Positions 1-5,560 of a DNA stretch of 9,198 bases are shown in pieces. Each line of letters opens with the position of its first letter. Within the stretch, counting starts at the first letter, position 1. Origin of the DNA: Dictyoglomaceae bacterium. Its GTDB lineage: Bacteria; Dictyoglomota; Dictyoglomia; Dictyoglomales; Dictyoglomaceae. Made by a program: the position numbers and the translations under genes. The notes beneath the pieces are model-generated. The model did not search any database and was not told the DNA's origin. It saw nothing but the letters and a program-made list of their open reading frames with translations. Where the stretch lies: positions 1-9,198 of the forward strand of contig JAPYWU010000050.1 in assembly GCA_028276205.1 (NCBI GenBank), read 5' to 3'.

Positions 1-266
1 AATTAAATAAAGAAATAGAAGTACCCCTACTTGAGAAAAATGAAAAAAATATATGGATACTTAAAGATGATAAAACTGAAAAAATGGCTAATAAATTGGA
101 TCTTTATAATCCACAAGCTTTTGCTTATTTTTCTAATTATATTAAAAGACGAGGTATTATAAAACTTTTAAATAAATATAGAGTCTCTGATGGGGATATG
201 GTTAAAATAGGGGATTACATGTTTATTTTTGATAAAAAAAATAATTCTTTGATATTGAAGGGATAG
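1..266 (+). CDS. obg: GTPase Obg/CgtA, C-terminal (OCT) domain only; 5' end outside window
   Basis: An open frame enters from the left edge (first full codon at position 3) and runs to TAG at 264-266, giving 87 visible residues. The segment resembles the Obg C-terminal (OCT) domain: a short beta-strand (NIWILKDD), a Lys-rich turn, then NPQAFAYFSNYIKRRGIIKLL and the closing signature GDMVKIGDYMFIFD, equivalent to the family's GD-V-IG---FE ending. Obg is a large-ribosomal-subunit assembly GTPase; its glycine-rich Obg fold and G domain would lie upstream, outside the window. Linkage to nadD, 2 nt downstream, is a common bacterial arrangement and supports the call. The ATG at 84 is an internal methionine, because the frame stays open and family-like before it. 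The main uncertainty is that only the least conserved domain is visible. Confidence 0.83.
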   Translation, partial: LNKEIEVPLLEKNEKNIWILKDDKTEKMANKLDLYNPQAFAYFSNYIKRRGIIKLLNKYRVSDGDMVKIGDYMFIFDKKNNSLILKG

Positions 267-268
267 CT

Positions 269-871
269 ATGAAGAGGATTGGAGTTTTAGGAGGTACTTT
301 TGATCCTATCCATTATGGACATCTTTGGTTTGCAGAGTATGCAAGAGAAAAATTTCAATTAGGCAAGGTATTTTTTATACCAAATAAGCTACCACCCCAT
401 AGAGAAATTCCAGAAGCTACTTCAAAACAAAGATATGAAATGGTTATGTTAGCTATTCTTAATAATCCTTATTTTGAGGTTTTACCTATAGAGCTTGAAA
501 GAAAAGGTTTTTCTTATACTGTTGATACTTTGAGAGATTTATCTTCTCTTTTTCATAATACTGAGATATATCTTTTACTGGGGCAAGATGCATTTAAATA
601 TTTTCTAACTTGGAAAGATCCTTTTGATATTTTGAAACTTTCAAAAATAGTTGTTGGAAATAGAGGGGAAAATTATTTTTCGGAAGAGATTAATCGTCTT
701 GTTGAAAAATTTGAGGACAGAATCTTTTTTCTGGAGTTTCCGTATTTTCCTATCTCAGCAAGAGAAATTAGGGATAGAATAAAAAAAGGACTATCTATTA
801 AATACTTAGTACCAGAACTTGTAGAAAGTTATATAATAAAAAATAGAATATATGTTAAGGAGGAAAAATAA
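269..871 (+). CDS. nadD: Nicotinate-nucleotide adenylyltransferase NadD
   Basis: This 200-residue protein transfers AMP from ATP to nicotinate mononucleotide, making deamido-NAD in cytosolic NAD synthesis. It has the full set of family motifs: GGTFDPIHYGHL at residues 8-19 (nucleotidyltransferase GxFDPxHxGH), the substrate-binding TVDTL at 84-88, LLGQDAF with a following TWKD at 103-117, and ISAREIR at 162-168 (the ISSTxIR ATP-binding motif). It ends in the usual VPELVESYI helix. The length matches bacterial NadD. The start ATG lies 2 nt after the obg stop, with an AAGGGA Shine-Dalgarno at 258-263 inside the end of obg, so the two are probably co-translated. In many bacteria the next gene is rsfS; here it is a VOC-family gene instead. 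Confidence 0.96.
   Translation: MKRIGVLGGTFDPIHYGHLWFAEYAREKFQLGKVFFIPNKLPPHREIPEATSKQRYEMVMLAILNNPYFEVLPIELERKGFSYTVDTLRDLSSLFHNTEIYLLLGQDAFKYFLTWKDPFDILKLSKIVVGNRGENYFSEEINRLVEKFEDRIFFLEFPYFPISAREIRDRIKKGLSIKYLVPELVESYIIKNRIYVKEEK
857..863 (+). promoter_or_regulatory. Shine-Dalgarno AAGGAGG for the VOC-family gene
   Basis: A perfect AAGGAGG lies inside the last codons of nadD and ends 9 nt before the ATG at 873. It sits downstream of the in-frame ATG at 852, which has no such site, so it fixes the start of the next gene at 873. Confidence 0.85.
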
Positions 872-872
872 A

Positions 873-1328
873 ATGGCGAATGATATTTTAGGTACCGATG
901 TGGTGGTTCAGATAGGTATAATTGTGAGAGATATTGAAAAGGCGGTAGAGGAATATTCTAAGATTTTTGGAGTAGAAAAACCTGAAATTATTATCACTGA
1001 TGTTTATGAGAAAGCAAAAACACAATACAAAGGAAGCCCTACACCAGCAAGAGCTAAGCTTGCTTTCTTTAAGAATTTTAAGAATGTGGAGATAGAACTT
1101 ATTGAACCAGATGAAAATCCTTCTACTTGGAGAGAGTTTTTAGATACTCATGGAGAAGGAGTACATCATTTAGGATTTTTAGTAAAAGGTACGCAGAAGA
1201 TAATAGAGGATTTTAAGAAAAATGGTATAGAGGTTGCTCAACAAGGCTACTATACAGGTGGTATGTATACTTATCTTGATTCGTTTGAAAAAATCAAATT
1301 TATAATAGAACTTTTGGAGAATTTTTAG
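873..1328 (+). CDS. VOC-superfamily (glyoxalase fold) protein, methylmalonyl-CoA epimerase-like
   Basis: This is a 151-residue single-domain protein with two beta-alpha-beta-beta-beta modules. Module 1 opens with VVQIGIIVRDIEKAVEEYSKIFG (Q13 onward) and contains NVEIELIEP; module 2 contains GVHHLGFLV (H98, H99) and ends IIELLE (E146). These four strands supply the metal ligands in the superfamily. By position the likely ligands are Q13, E75, H99 and E146, with Gln where methylmalonyl-CoA epimerase and glyoxalase I usually have His. Overall layout and length resemble methylmalonyl-CoA epimerase, but no other gene of that pathway is here, so the substrate is unknown. The start is set by the Shine-Dalgarno at 857-863; the ATG at 852 would add seven residues overlapping nadD. 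The gene begins 1 nt after nadD ends and stops 3 nt before the ThuA-like gene. Confidence 0.85.
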   Translation: MANDILGTDVVVQIGIIVRDIEKAVEEYSKIFGVEKPEIIITDVYEKAKTQYKGSPTPARAKLAFFKNFKNVEIELIEPDENPSTWREFLDTHGEGVHHLGFLVKGTQKIIEDFKKNGIEVAQQGYYTGGMYTYLDSFEKIKFIIELLENF

Positions 1329-1331
1329 AAA

Positions 1332-1943
1332 ATGAGGAGAATTCTTGCAATATTAGGGGATTTTTATCATCCTGAAGTTTACTTAAAAGAAGCCTTAGAA
1401 AAAGCAAAAAATAAAGATGATTATATTGATTATATAATTCCAGAAGATTTTCATATTAATTTAAAAAATTATCATTTAATCATTTTGGGAAGAGAAAATA
1501 GAATAGAGCCAGATAAAGATAAAGTTTGGATGCGAAAAGACATAGAAAGTAATATACAAAATTACATATTAGAAGGAGGAAAACTTTTAGTCTGGCACTC
1601 TGGTCTTGCTTCCTATGATCCAGAAAGTCTTTTTGTAAAAGATATATTAAGGGGTTATTTTAAATATCATCCTGAAAAAGAGAAAGTAGAATATTATGGA
1701 AAATCACCTAAGTATGGAAAAGATATAAATTTTGAGCTTTTTGATGAACATTATTTTGTATATTGTGATAAAGAGAGAACAAATGTTTTTCTTTACTCCA
1801 AATCCTTAAATGGGGAATCCATAGCGGGATGGTACCATTATTATGGTAATGGAAGAGTGGTATGTATAACACCTGCTCATAACGAAGCTTTATTAAATAA
1901 ACATTTTTTGGAATTTTTTAAAGAATTGATAGAATGGATATGA
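1332..1943 (+). CDS. ThuA-like (class I glutamine amidotransferase-like fold) protein
   Basis: This 203-residue cytosolic protein (no signal peptide) has the pattern of the ThuA family. An N-terminal strand (RRILAILGD) is followed by a second strand YHLIILGRE at 47-55, then EGGKLLVWHSG at 81-91 (the position of the GGG-x-V-x-HS nucleophile-elbow-like turn), DEHYF at 138-142, and a C-terminal YGNGRVVCITPAHN at 171-184, equivalent to the family's GRVFYTxxGH ending. ThuA proteins are associated with trehalose or other sugar catabolism in some bacteria, but the biochemical role is poorly settled and there is no sugar-catabolic cluster here. The fold resembles class I amidotransferases, yet the cysteine nucleophile is absent at the elbow (HSG). 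A weak GGAGA at 1316-1320 is the only Shine-Dalgarno candidate. The 3' end overlaps the next gene, implying translational coupling. Confidence 0.72.
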   Translation: MRRILAILGDFYHPEVYLKEALEKAKNKDDYIDYIIPEDFHINLKNYHLIILGRENRIEPDKDKVWMRKDIESNIQNYILEGGKLLVWHSGLASYDPESLFVKDILRGYFKYHPEKEKVEYYGKSPKYGKDINFELFDEHYFVYCDKERTNVFLYSKSLNGESIAGWYHYYGNGRVVCITPAHNEALLNKHFLEFFKELIEWI

Positions 1944-2962
1944 ATGAAATTCAAAAGTATCTTCTTCAAATAGAGAAGAGATTGCAAGAAAATTGGAATA
2001 AATTTTCATCAGAAGTTCCAGTCCATTTTATTACTGCATACCATATGGGCTGGGTAGATGAAAACTTTCAGGCTCTTTCGGAGTTTAAAGGTGGAAAAAG
2101 ATTAAGACCTCTTTTTTGTGTATTAATAAATCAATCCTTAGGTGGTGATCTTGACTCTGCTTTAGATATAGCATCCTCTTTAGAATTTCTTCATAATTTT
2201 TCTCTTGTTCATGATGATATTCAAGATAGAGATGAAAAAAGGCATGGAAGATGGACTGTATGGAAAATTTGGGGAGAGGCTCAAGCTATAAATGTGGGAG
2301 ATCTTTTATTTAACATGACATTTCAGGTTCTATCAAAGTTAAATCCCCATCTTCTTGCTAAAGCTCTACCAACTATTACTGAGACTATAAGAGAACTTAT
2401 AGAAGGTCAATATCTGGATTTATTGTTTGAAAAAAAGAAGGAAGTATCTCTTAGAGAATATCTTATTATGATAGAGAAAAAAACAGCTAAACTTTTTTCT
2501 ACAAGCTTTTATTTAGGGGCTTATTCAGCAACTTATAAGGAAGAGATATCAAAAATCTTCCAAGAGATTGGTAAAGATTTTGGATTATTCTTTCAGATAG
2601 CTGATGATGCTATGGGAATTTGGGGGGATCCAAATAAAACAGGAAAGAATGCTTTTAATGACCTTTTAAGACGTAAGAAAACTTATCCTGTATTGTACTT
2701 ATATTCAGAAGCTTCAGATAAGGAAAGGATGATTTTAGAAGAAATATGGATGAGGGAAAGATTATCTGAAAGGGATATTTTATATCTGATTGATCTTTTA
2801 GATAAAAAGAGGGTAAAAGAAGCCACCTTTAATACTGCAGAAAAATATTTTAATAAAAGTTATAATAAATTAATGAGTTTTAAAGATCTTTATAACATTA
2901 CCTTAGTTAAGGATCTTTTCGAAAACTATTATAAATTGATCTTCTCCCTCCAAAGATCATAA
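1934..2962 (+). CDS. Polyprenyl (probably geranylgeranyl/short-chain) diphosphate synthase
   Basis: This is a trans-isoprenyl diphosphate synthase of 342 residues, condensing isopentenyl diphosphate onto an allylic diphosphate. Motifs in order: GGKRLRP at 53-59 (isopentenyl diphosphate binding), first Asp-rich motif DDIQD at 94-98, GD at 122-123, KT at 183-184, and second Asp-rich motif QIADDAMGIWGD at 221-232, followed by RRKKTYPVLY. The second motif is DDxxG rather than DDxxD, with a later Asp at 232; this resembles the DDILGIWGD form of some bacterial short-chain synthases. The residue five before the first motif is Phe89, a position where an aromatic side chain limits product length in archaeal-type GGPP synthases, so a C20-range product is inferred. 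The start may instead be the ATG at 1940, which forms an ATGA overlap with the ThuA-like stop. The last 34 bp overlap the YaaC-like gene antisense. Confidence 0.9.
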   Translation: MDMNEIQKYLLQIEKRLQENWNKFSSEVPVHFITAYHMGWVDENFQALSEFKGGKRLRPLFCVLINQSLGGDLDSALDIASSLEFLHNFSLVHDDIQDRDEKRHGRWTVWKIWGEAQAINVGDLLFNMTFQVLSKLNPHLLAKALPTITETIRELIEGQYLDLLFEKKKEVSLREYLIMIEKKTAKLFSTSFYLGAYSATYKEEISKIFQEIGKDFGLFFQIADDAMGIWGDPNKTGKNAFNDLLRRKKTYPVLYLYSEASDKERMILEEIWMRERLSERDILYLIDLLDKKRVKEATFNTAEKYFNKSYNKLMSFKDLYNITLVKDLFENYYKLIFSLQRS

Positions 2963-3561
2963 ACCTCTCTTCCTACAATTTTTAAATAGGTATTCAATTC
3001 TCTTGAGAAAGAAGATTTTTCATATGCCCATCCCCACTTTTGAGGTTCATATCTTGCTAACATAGATAGAAGAAATAGAATAAGATAATGAATAGCTAAA
3101 GGTTCTAATGAGGTTTTTCTTTCCAGAAAAAGGAAAAGATCTCCTAAGGTGTATTTTTCACCCTCAGGAAGAGCATAGGAAGATATAGCTTTGTAAAAAG
3201 TAGGAAAGAGCCCCTTTTCCTTAACAAGAACCGTCTCATTTTTAGGATCATAATTTTTAGTCCAATCTATAGATTTTTCTCCAGCTACTCTTACTGTAAG
3301 TCCGTGTAAAACTTCTCTTGGTATAATTTTGGAATTTTTTAAAATTATAATCTTGGCTAATGCTACTATACCATAGAAAAAGAGAAGAGGGGAAACAAAA
3401 TAATCAGATTTTTCGGCTATTTCCAGATTGCTTTTTGCTTGTATTAAAGTATAATGAAGAAAAAGACGCTCTCCTTCTCCTAATTCCTTTGAAAGGATAT
3501 TTTCATAATTTATTAGATCTTTATAAGGAGAGCGTCTTAACATACTAATTTTTATTTTCAA
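2929..3561 (-). CDS. YaaC-like protein of unknown function
   Basis: This is a 210-residue protein that I place, with reservation, near the YaaC family of unknown function. The grounds are the hydrophobic core [14 protein letters not shown] at 57-70, the following HGLTV at 86-90, and [19 protein letters not shown] at 160-178. Bacillus YaaC is about 300 residues by memory, so this would be a short version. The hydrophobic stretches look like buried helices; no signal peptide is obvious. The most upstream start is TTG at 3561-3559, which overlaps the gltX stop as TTGA; an in-frame stop at 3570-3568 rules out anything earlier. The ATG at 3543-3541 (residue 7) is an equally reasonable start, and neither has a good Shine-Dalgarno. 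It is last in the osmC-gltX operon. A strong inverted repeat lies in its first 35 codons. Confidence 0.6.
   Translation of the reverse strand: MKIKISMLRRSPYKDLINYENILSKELGEGERLFLHYTLIQAKSNLEIAEKSDYFVSPLLFFYGIVALAKIIILKNSKIIPREVLHGLTVRVAGEKSIDWTKNYDPKNETVLVKEKGLFPTFYKAISSYALPEGEKYTLGDLFLFLERKTSLEPLAIHYLILFLLSMLARYEPQKWGWAYEKSSFSRELNTYLKIVGREVYDLWREKINL
2937..2959. repeat. 7-bp inverted repeat in the convergent overlap
   Basis: TGATCTT (2937-2943) and AAGATCA (2953-2959) are perfect inverted copies with a 9-nt loop. They lie within the 34 bp shared antisense by the prenyl synthase and the YaaC-like gene. The stem has only two G-C pairs and no clear T-tract on either strand, so a terminator role is only possible. 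Confidence 0.35.
3463..3538 (-). repeat. Perfect 14-bp inverted repeat, terminator-like on the - strand
   Basis: AAGACGCTCTCCTT (3463-3476) and AAGGAGAGCGTCTT (3525-3538) are exact inverted copies separated by 48 bp. Half of the stem pairs are G-C, which is high for this DNA. The loop holds a second small palindrome, TCCTTT-G-AAAGGA (3485-3497). Read on the - strand, the 3' arm runs into TTTTTCTTC (T's of the arm plus 3462-3456), which looks like a stem with a U-tract about 100 nt past the gltX stop. The repeat is inside the YaaC-like reading frame, whose ATG candidate lies 2 nt before the first arm. The existence of the repeat is certain; its role is inference. Confidence 0.8.
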
Positions 3562-4997
3562 AGTTTTTTAAGAAACTCTATAAATTCTTCTAATCTTTTT
3601 ATAACTCTTTCTTTACCAAGAATTTCTGCAAGCTCATAAAGACCTGGCCCAACAGTTTTATTTGTTAACGCAACACGAATAGGATGGACTAAATTTTTTG
3701 TAGGAATCTGATGGGTTTCAGCCAAATTTCTTAATATATTTTCTAAATTTGTGGCATTGAATTCTGAATCAGGAATTTTTGACCATTCTTCTTTAATTTT
3801 CTCTAAGTAGATATGAATATCGGGACTTTTACATACTTTTTTAACAGTTTCAGGATCATAATTTAGTTTATCTAAAAAGAAGTAATCTCCATATTCTCGA
3901 ATCTGAGATAAGGTTTTTAATCTTTCTTGTAGAATAGAGATAACTTTTAAATAGTAATTTTTATCAAAATTGTTCTTATCGAACCATTCTGCCTCTTCTA
4001 AGAAGGGAAAAGTAAGCTCAGCTAATTTTTCTACAGAAAGTCTCCTTATATGTTGCGTGTTTATCCATTCAAGTTTTGTTATATCAAAGATACCTGGATT
4101 TTTAGTGACCCTTCTTAAATCAAAAAGTTCTATTAATTCTTCAATTGTATAGATTTCTTTATTTTCTTCTGGTGTCCATCCTAAAAGAGCAAGATAGTTG
4201 ACTAAAGCTTCTGGTAAATATCCCATCTTTCTATATTCTGTAACGGATGTAACACCATGTCTTTTTGAAAGTTTAGATCGATCAGGACCAAGAAGTAAAG
4301 GTAAATGGGCAAACTCAGGTGGAGTCCAGTTAAGAGCATTATATATAAAAAGTTGTTTGGGAGTATTTGAGATATGATCTTCTCCTCTTATTACATGCGT
4401 GATTCCCATTGTGTAATCATCTACAACTACAGCAAAATTATAAGTAGGAATGCCATCTGATTTCATTATTACAAAATCTCCTATATCTTCATTATCAAAT
4501 TCTATCTCACCTCTTATAATATCATTAAAAACAGTTTTACCTTCTGGTACTAATAGTCTTATGACAGGTTTTCTTCCTTCCCTTTCATATTTTGCTCTCT
4601 CTTCATCTGAGAGATATAAGCATTTTCTATCATATTTTGGGGGTCTTTTTTGGGCTAAGGCTTCTTGCCTTCTTTGTTCTAATTCTTCAGGTGTGCAATA
4701 ACAATAATATGCTGAACCATTTTTAAGAAGCTCTTCTGCATATTTTCTATACAAATCTAATCTTTGAGTTTGGTAATATGGACCTTCATCCCAATATAGA
4801 CCAAGCCAAGTTAATCCTTCCAAAATATTTTCTTCATATTCTTTTGATGATCTTTGTATGTCAGTATCCTCAATTCTTAATATAAATTTACCCTTGTTAT
4901 GTCTCGCAAAAAGCCAGTTAAAAAGAGCAGTATGAGCAGTACCTACATGAAGATATCCAGTAGGACTTGGAGCTATTCTTACTCTTACATTATCCAT
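3558..4997 (-). CDS. gltX: Glutamyl-tRNA synthetase
   Basis: This class I aminoacyl-tRNA synthetase of 479 residues charges tRNA-Glu with glutamate in the cytosol. The Rossmann catalytic domain starts at once with [13 protein letters not shown] (7-19, the HIGH-class motif) and RIEDTD at 41-46; the second ATP signature KLSKR is at 242-246. The insertion domain has C99-x-C101, then 24 residues, C126, matching the zinc-site spacing of many bacterial enzymes, with Tyr128 where E. coli has His. The C-terminal half is the helical anticodon-binding region. Length is normal. Whether it also charges tRNA-Gln for GatCAB amidation cannot be judged here. The start ATG is preceded by GAAGGGAGA (about 5019-5011) with a rather long spacer. 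The gene lies 24 nt downstream of the OsmC-family gene, and its stop overlaps the TTG start of the YaaC-like gene. Confidence 0.97.
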   Translation of the reverse strand: MDNVRVRIAPSPTGYLHVGTAHTALFNWLFARHNKGKFILRIEDTDIQRSSKEYEENILEGLTWLGLYWDEGPYYQTQRLDLYRKYAEELLKNGSAYYCYCTPEELEQRRQEALAQKRPPKYDRKCLYLSDEERAKYEREGRKPVIRLLVPEGKTVFNDIIRGEIEFDNEDIGDFVIMKSDGIPTYNFAVVVDDYTMGITHVIRGEDHISNTPKQLFIYNALNWTPPEFAHLPLLLGPDRSKLSKRHGVTSVTEYRKMGYLPEALVNYLALLGWTPEENKEIYTIEELIELFDLRRVTKNPGIFDITKLEWINTQHIRRLSVEKLAELTFPFLEEAEWFDKNNFDKNYYLKVISILQERLKTLSQIREYGDYFFLDKLNYDPETVKKVCKSPDIHIYLEKIKEEWSKIPDSEFNATNLENILRNLAETHQIPTKNLVHPIRVALTNKTVGPGLYELAEILGKERVIKRLEEFIEFLKKL

Positions 4998-5021
4998 ATA
5001 TAGCCCAATCTCTCCCTTCTA

Positions 5022-5432
5022 TTAAAGTATTTTGTATGAATATGTTACTTCTGCTGTGTTTCTTAACATAGCAGATACAGAGCAGTATTTTGTTTGAGAA
5101 AGATCTATAGCTTTTTTGATATTGGCTTCATTCAAATTTTCTCCTTTGAAAATATATTCAATATGTATTTTAGTATAAACCTTAGGATGTTCTTGGGCTC
5201 TTTCAGCTGTGATTTTCATCTCAAAGTGTTCCACCTTCTCTTTCATTTTATTTAAAATGGAGATTACATCCATACCTGTACATCCACCAAGAGCTACAAG
5301 TATAAGCTCCATGGGACGAGGTCCCTCATTATCTCCTCCATGATCTGGTGTAGAATCCATGACTATATTGAAGTTTGAAGGAGTAGTTCCTGTAAACTTC
5401 ATTTTACCATTCCATACAACTCTTGTTTCCAT
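5022..5432 (-). CDS. OsmC-family protein (peroxiredoxin-like, YhfA-type)
   Basis: This 136-residue OsmC/Ohr-superfamily protein belongs to a family that includes thiol-dependent hydroperoxide reductases acting in the cytosol. The hallmark is GPRPMELILVALGGCTGMDV (37-56), carrying Glu42 and the first redox cysteine C51 in the central helix. The second cysteine C117 is in the C-terminal block KYCSVSAML, giving the two-cysteine pair of the family. The form of the central motif is closer to YhfA-type proteins than to Ohr. An excellent Shine-Dalgarno (GAAAGGAGG, 5450-5442) lies 9 nt before the ATG. It is the first gene of the osmC-gltX-yaaC-like operon and is driven by a near-consensus promoter at 5502-5475 with operator-like repeats across its -10 region, so regulated expression is plausible. 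The substrate is not deducible. Confidence 0.9.
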   Translation of the reverse strand: METRVVWNGKMKFTGTTPSNFNIVMDSTPDHGGDNEGPRPMELILVALGGCTGMDVISILNKMKEKVEHFEMKITAERAQEHPKVYTKIHIEYIFKGENLNEANIKKAIDLSQTKYCSVSAMLRNTAEVTYSYKIL

Positions 5433-5460
5433 TTCTTTTATCCTCCTTTCTTAAATTATT

Positions 5461-5492
5461 TTAAATACTTTTAAAGTATACAGAGTATTTAA
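5461..5492. promoter_or_regulatory. Nested inverted repeats, candidate operator of the osmC-side promoter
   Basis: Two perfect inverted repeats are nested here. The inner one is ATACTTT-T-AAAGTAT (5465-5479). The outer one is TTAAATAC (5461-5468) with GTATTTAA (5485-5492), 16 bp apart. They cover the -10 box (5480-5475) and much of the spacer of the osmC-side promoter and leave the opposite promoter's -10 free. This geometry fits a dimeric repressor site, but no match to a named operator consensus is claimed, and A+T-rich DNA makes such repeats easier to get by chance. Confidence 0.45.
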
Positions 5493-5502
5493 TTATTGTC
5501 AA
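5475..5502 (-). promoter_or_regulatory. sigma70-type promoter for osmC-gltX-yaaC-like operon
   Basis: On the - strand TTGACA (5502-5497, perfect -35) is followed by 16 nt and TATACT (5480-5475, five of six -10 matches). Initiation would fall near 5468, leaving a leader of about 35 nt before the osmC ATG. The -35 box overlaps the -35 of the opposite promoter. Confidence 0.75.
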
Positions 5503-5524
5503 CGCTTTAATTATAAGCTAAAAT
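5496..5524 (+). promoter_or_regulatory. sigma70-type promoter for the PGI/PMI operon
   Basis: TTGTCA (5496-5501) is followed by exactly 17 nt and TAAAAT (5519-5524); each box matches five of six consensus positions. The start site should be near 5531, giving a leader of about 30 nt that contains AAAGGAGG (5546-5553), 7 nt before the ATG at 5561. Confidence 0.75.
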
Positions 5525-5560
5525 AATTTCACAAACAAAATAATTAAAGGAGGCATAGAG

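Noticed and set aside
84..266. A free-standing 60-residue gene beginning at the ATG at 84
   Set aside because: The frame is open back to the left edge and the upstream residues continue the Obg C-terminal domain, so this ATG is internal.
852..872. Start of the VOC gene at the ATG at 852
   Set aside because: It would overlap the nadD end, lacks a Shine-Dalgarno, and the perfect AAGGAGG at 857-863 serves the ATG at 873.
2881..2960. Several GATCTT/AAGATC copies near the prenyl synthase 3' end
   Set aside because: Apart from the 7-bp pair at 2937-2959, they follow from Lys, Asp and Leu codons in A+T-rich DNA and show no regular spacing.
3360..3548. Open frame on + inside the YaaC-like gene
   Set aside because: Antisense shadow with low-complexity content and no recognisable family features.
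3970..4152. Open frame on + inside gltX
   Set aside because: Ser-rich translation antisense to well-conserved gltX sequence; a shadow frame.
4450..4701. Open frame on + inside gltX
   Set aside because: Ser/Leu-rich antisense shadow of the catalytic and insertion domains of gltX.
5510..5538. Alternative - strand promoter TTGTTT-N17-TATAAT
   Set aside because: The -10 is perfect but the -35 matches only half of the consensus; the TTGACA-N16-TATACT pair downstream is better balanced. It could still be a secondary start.
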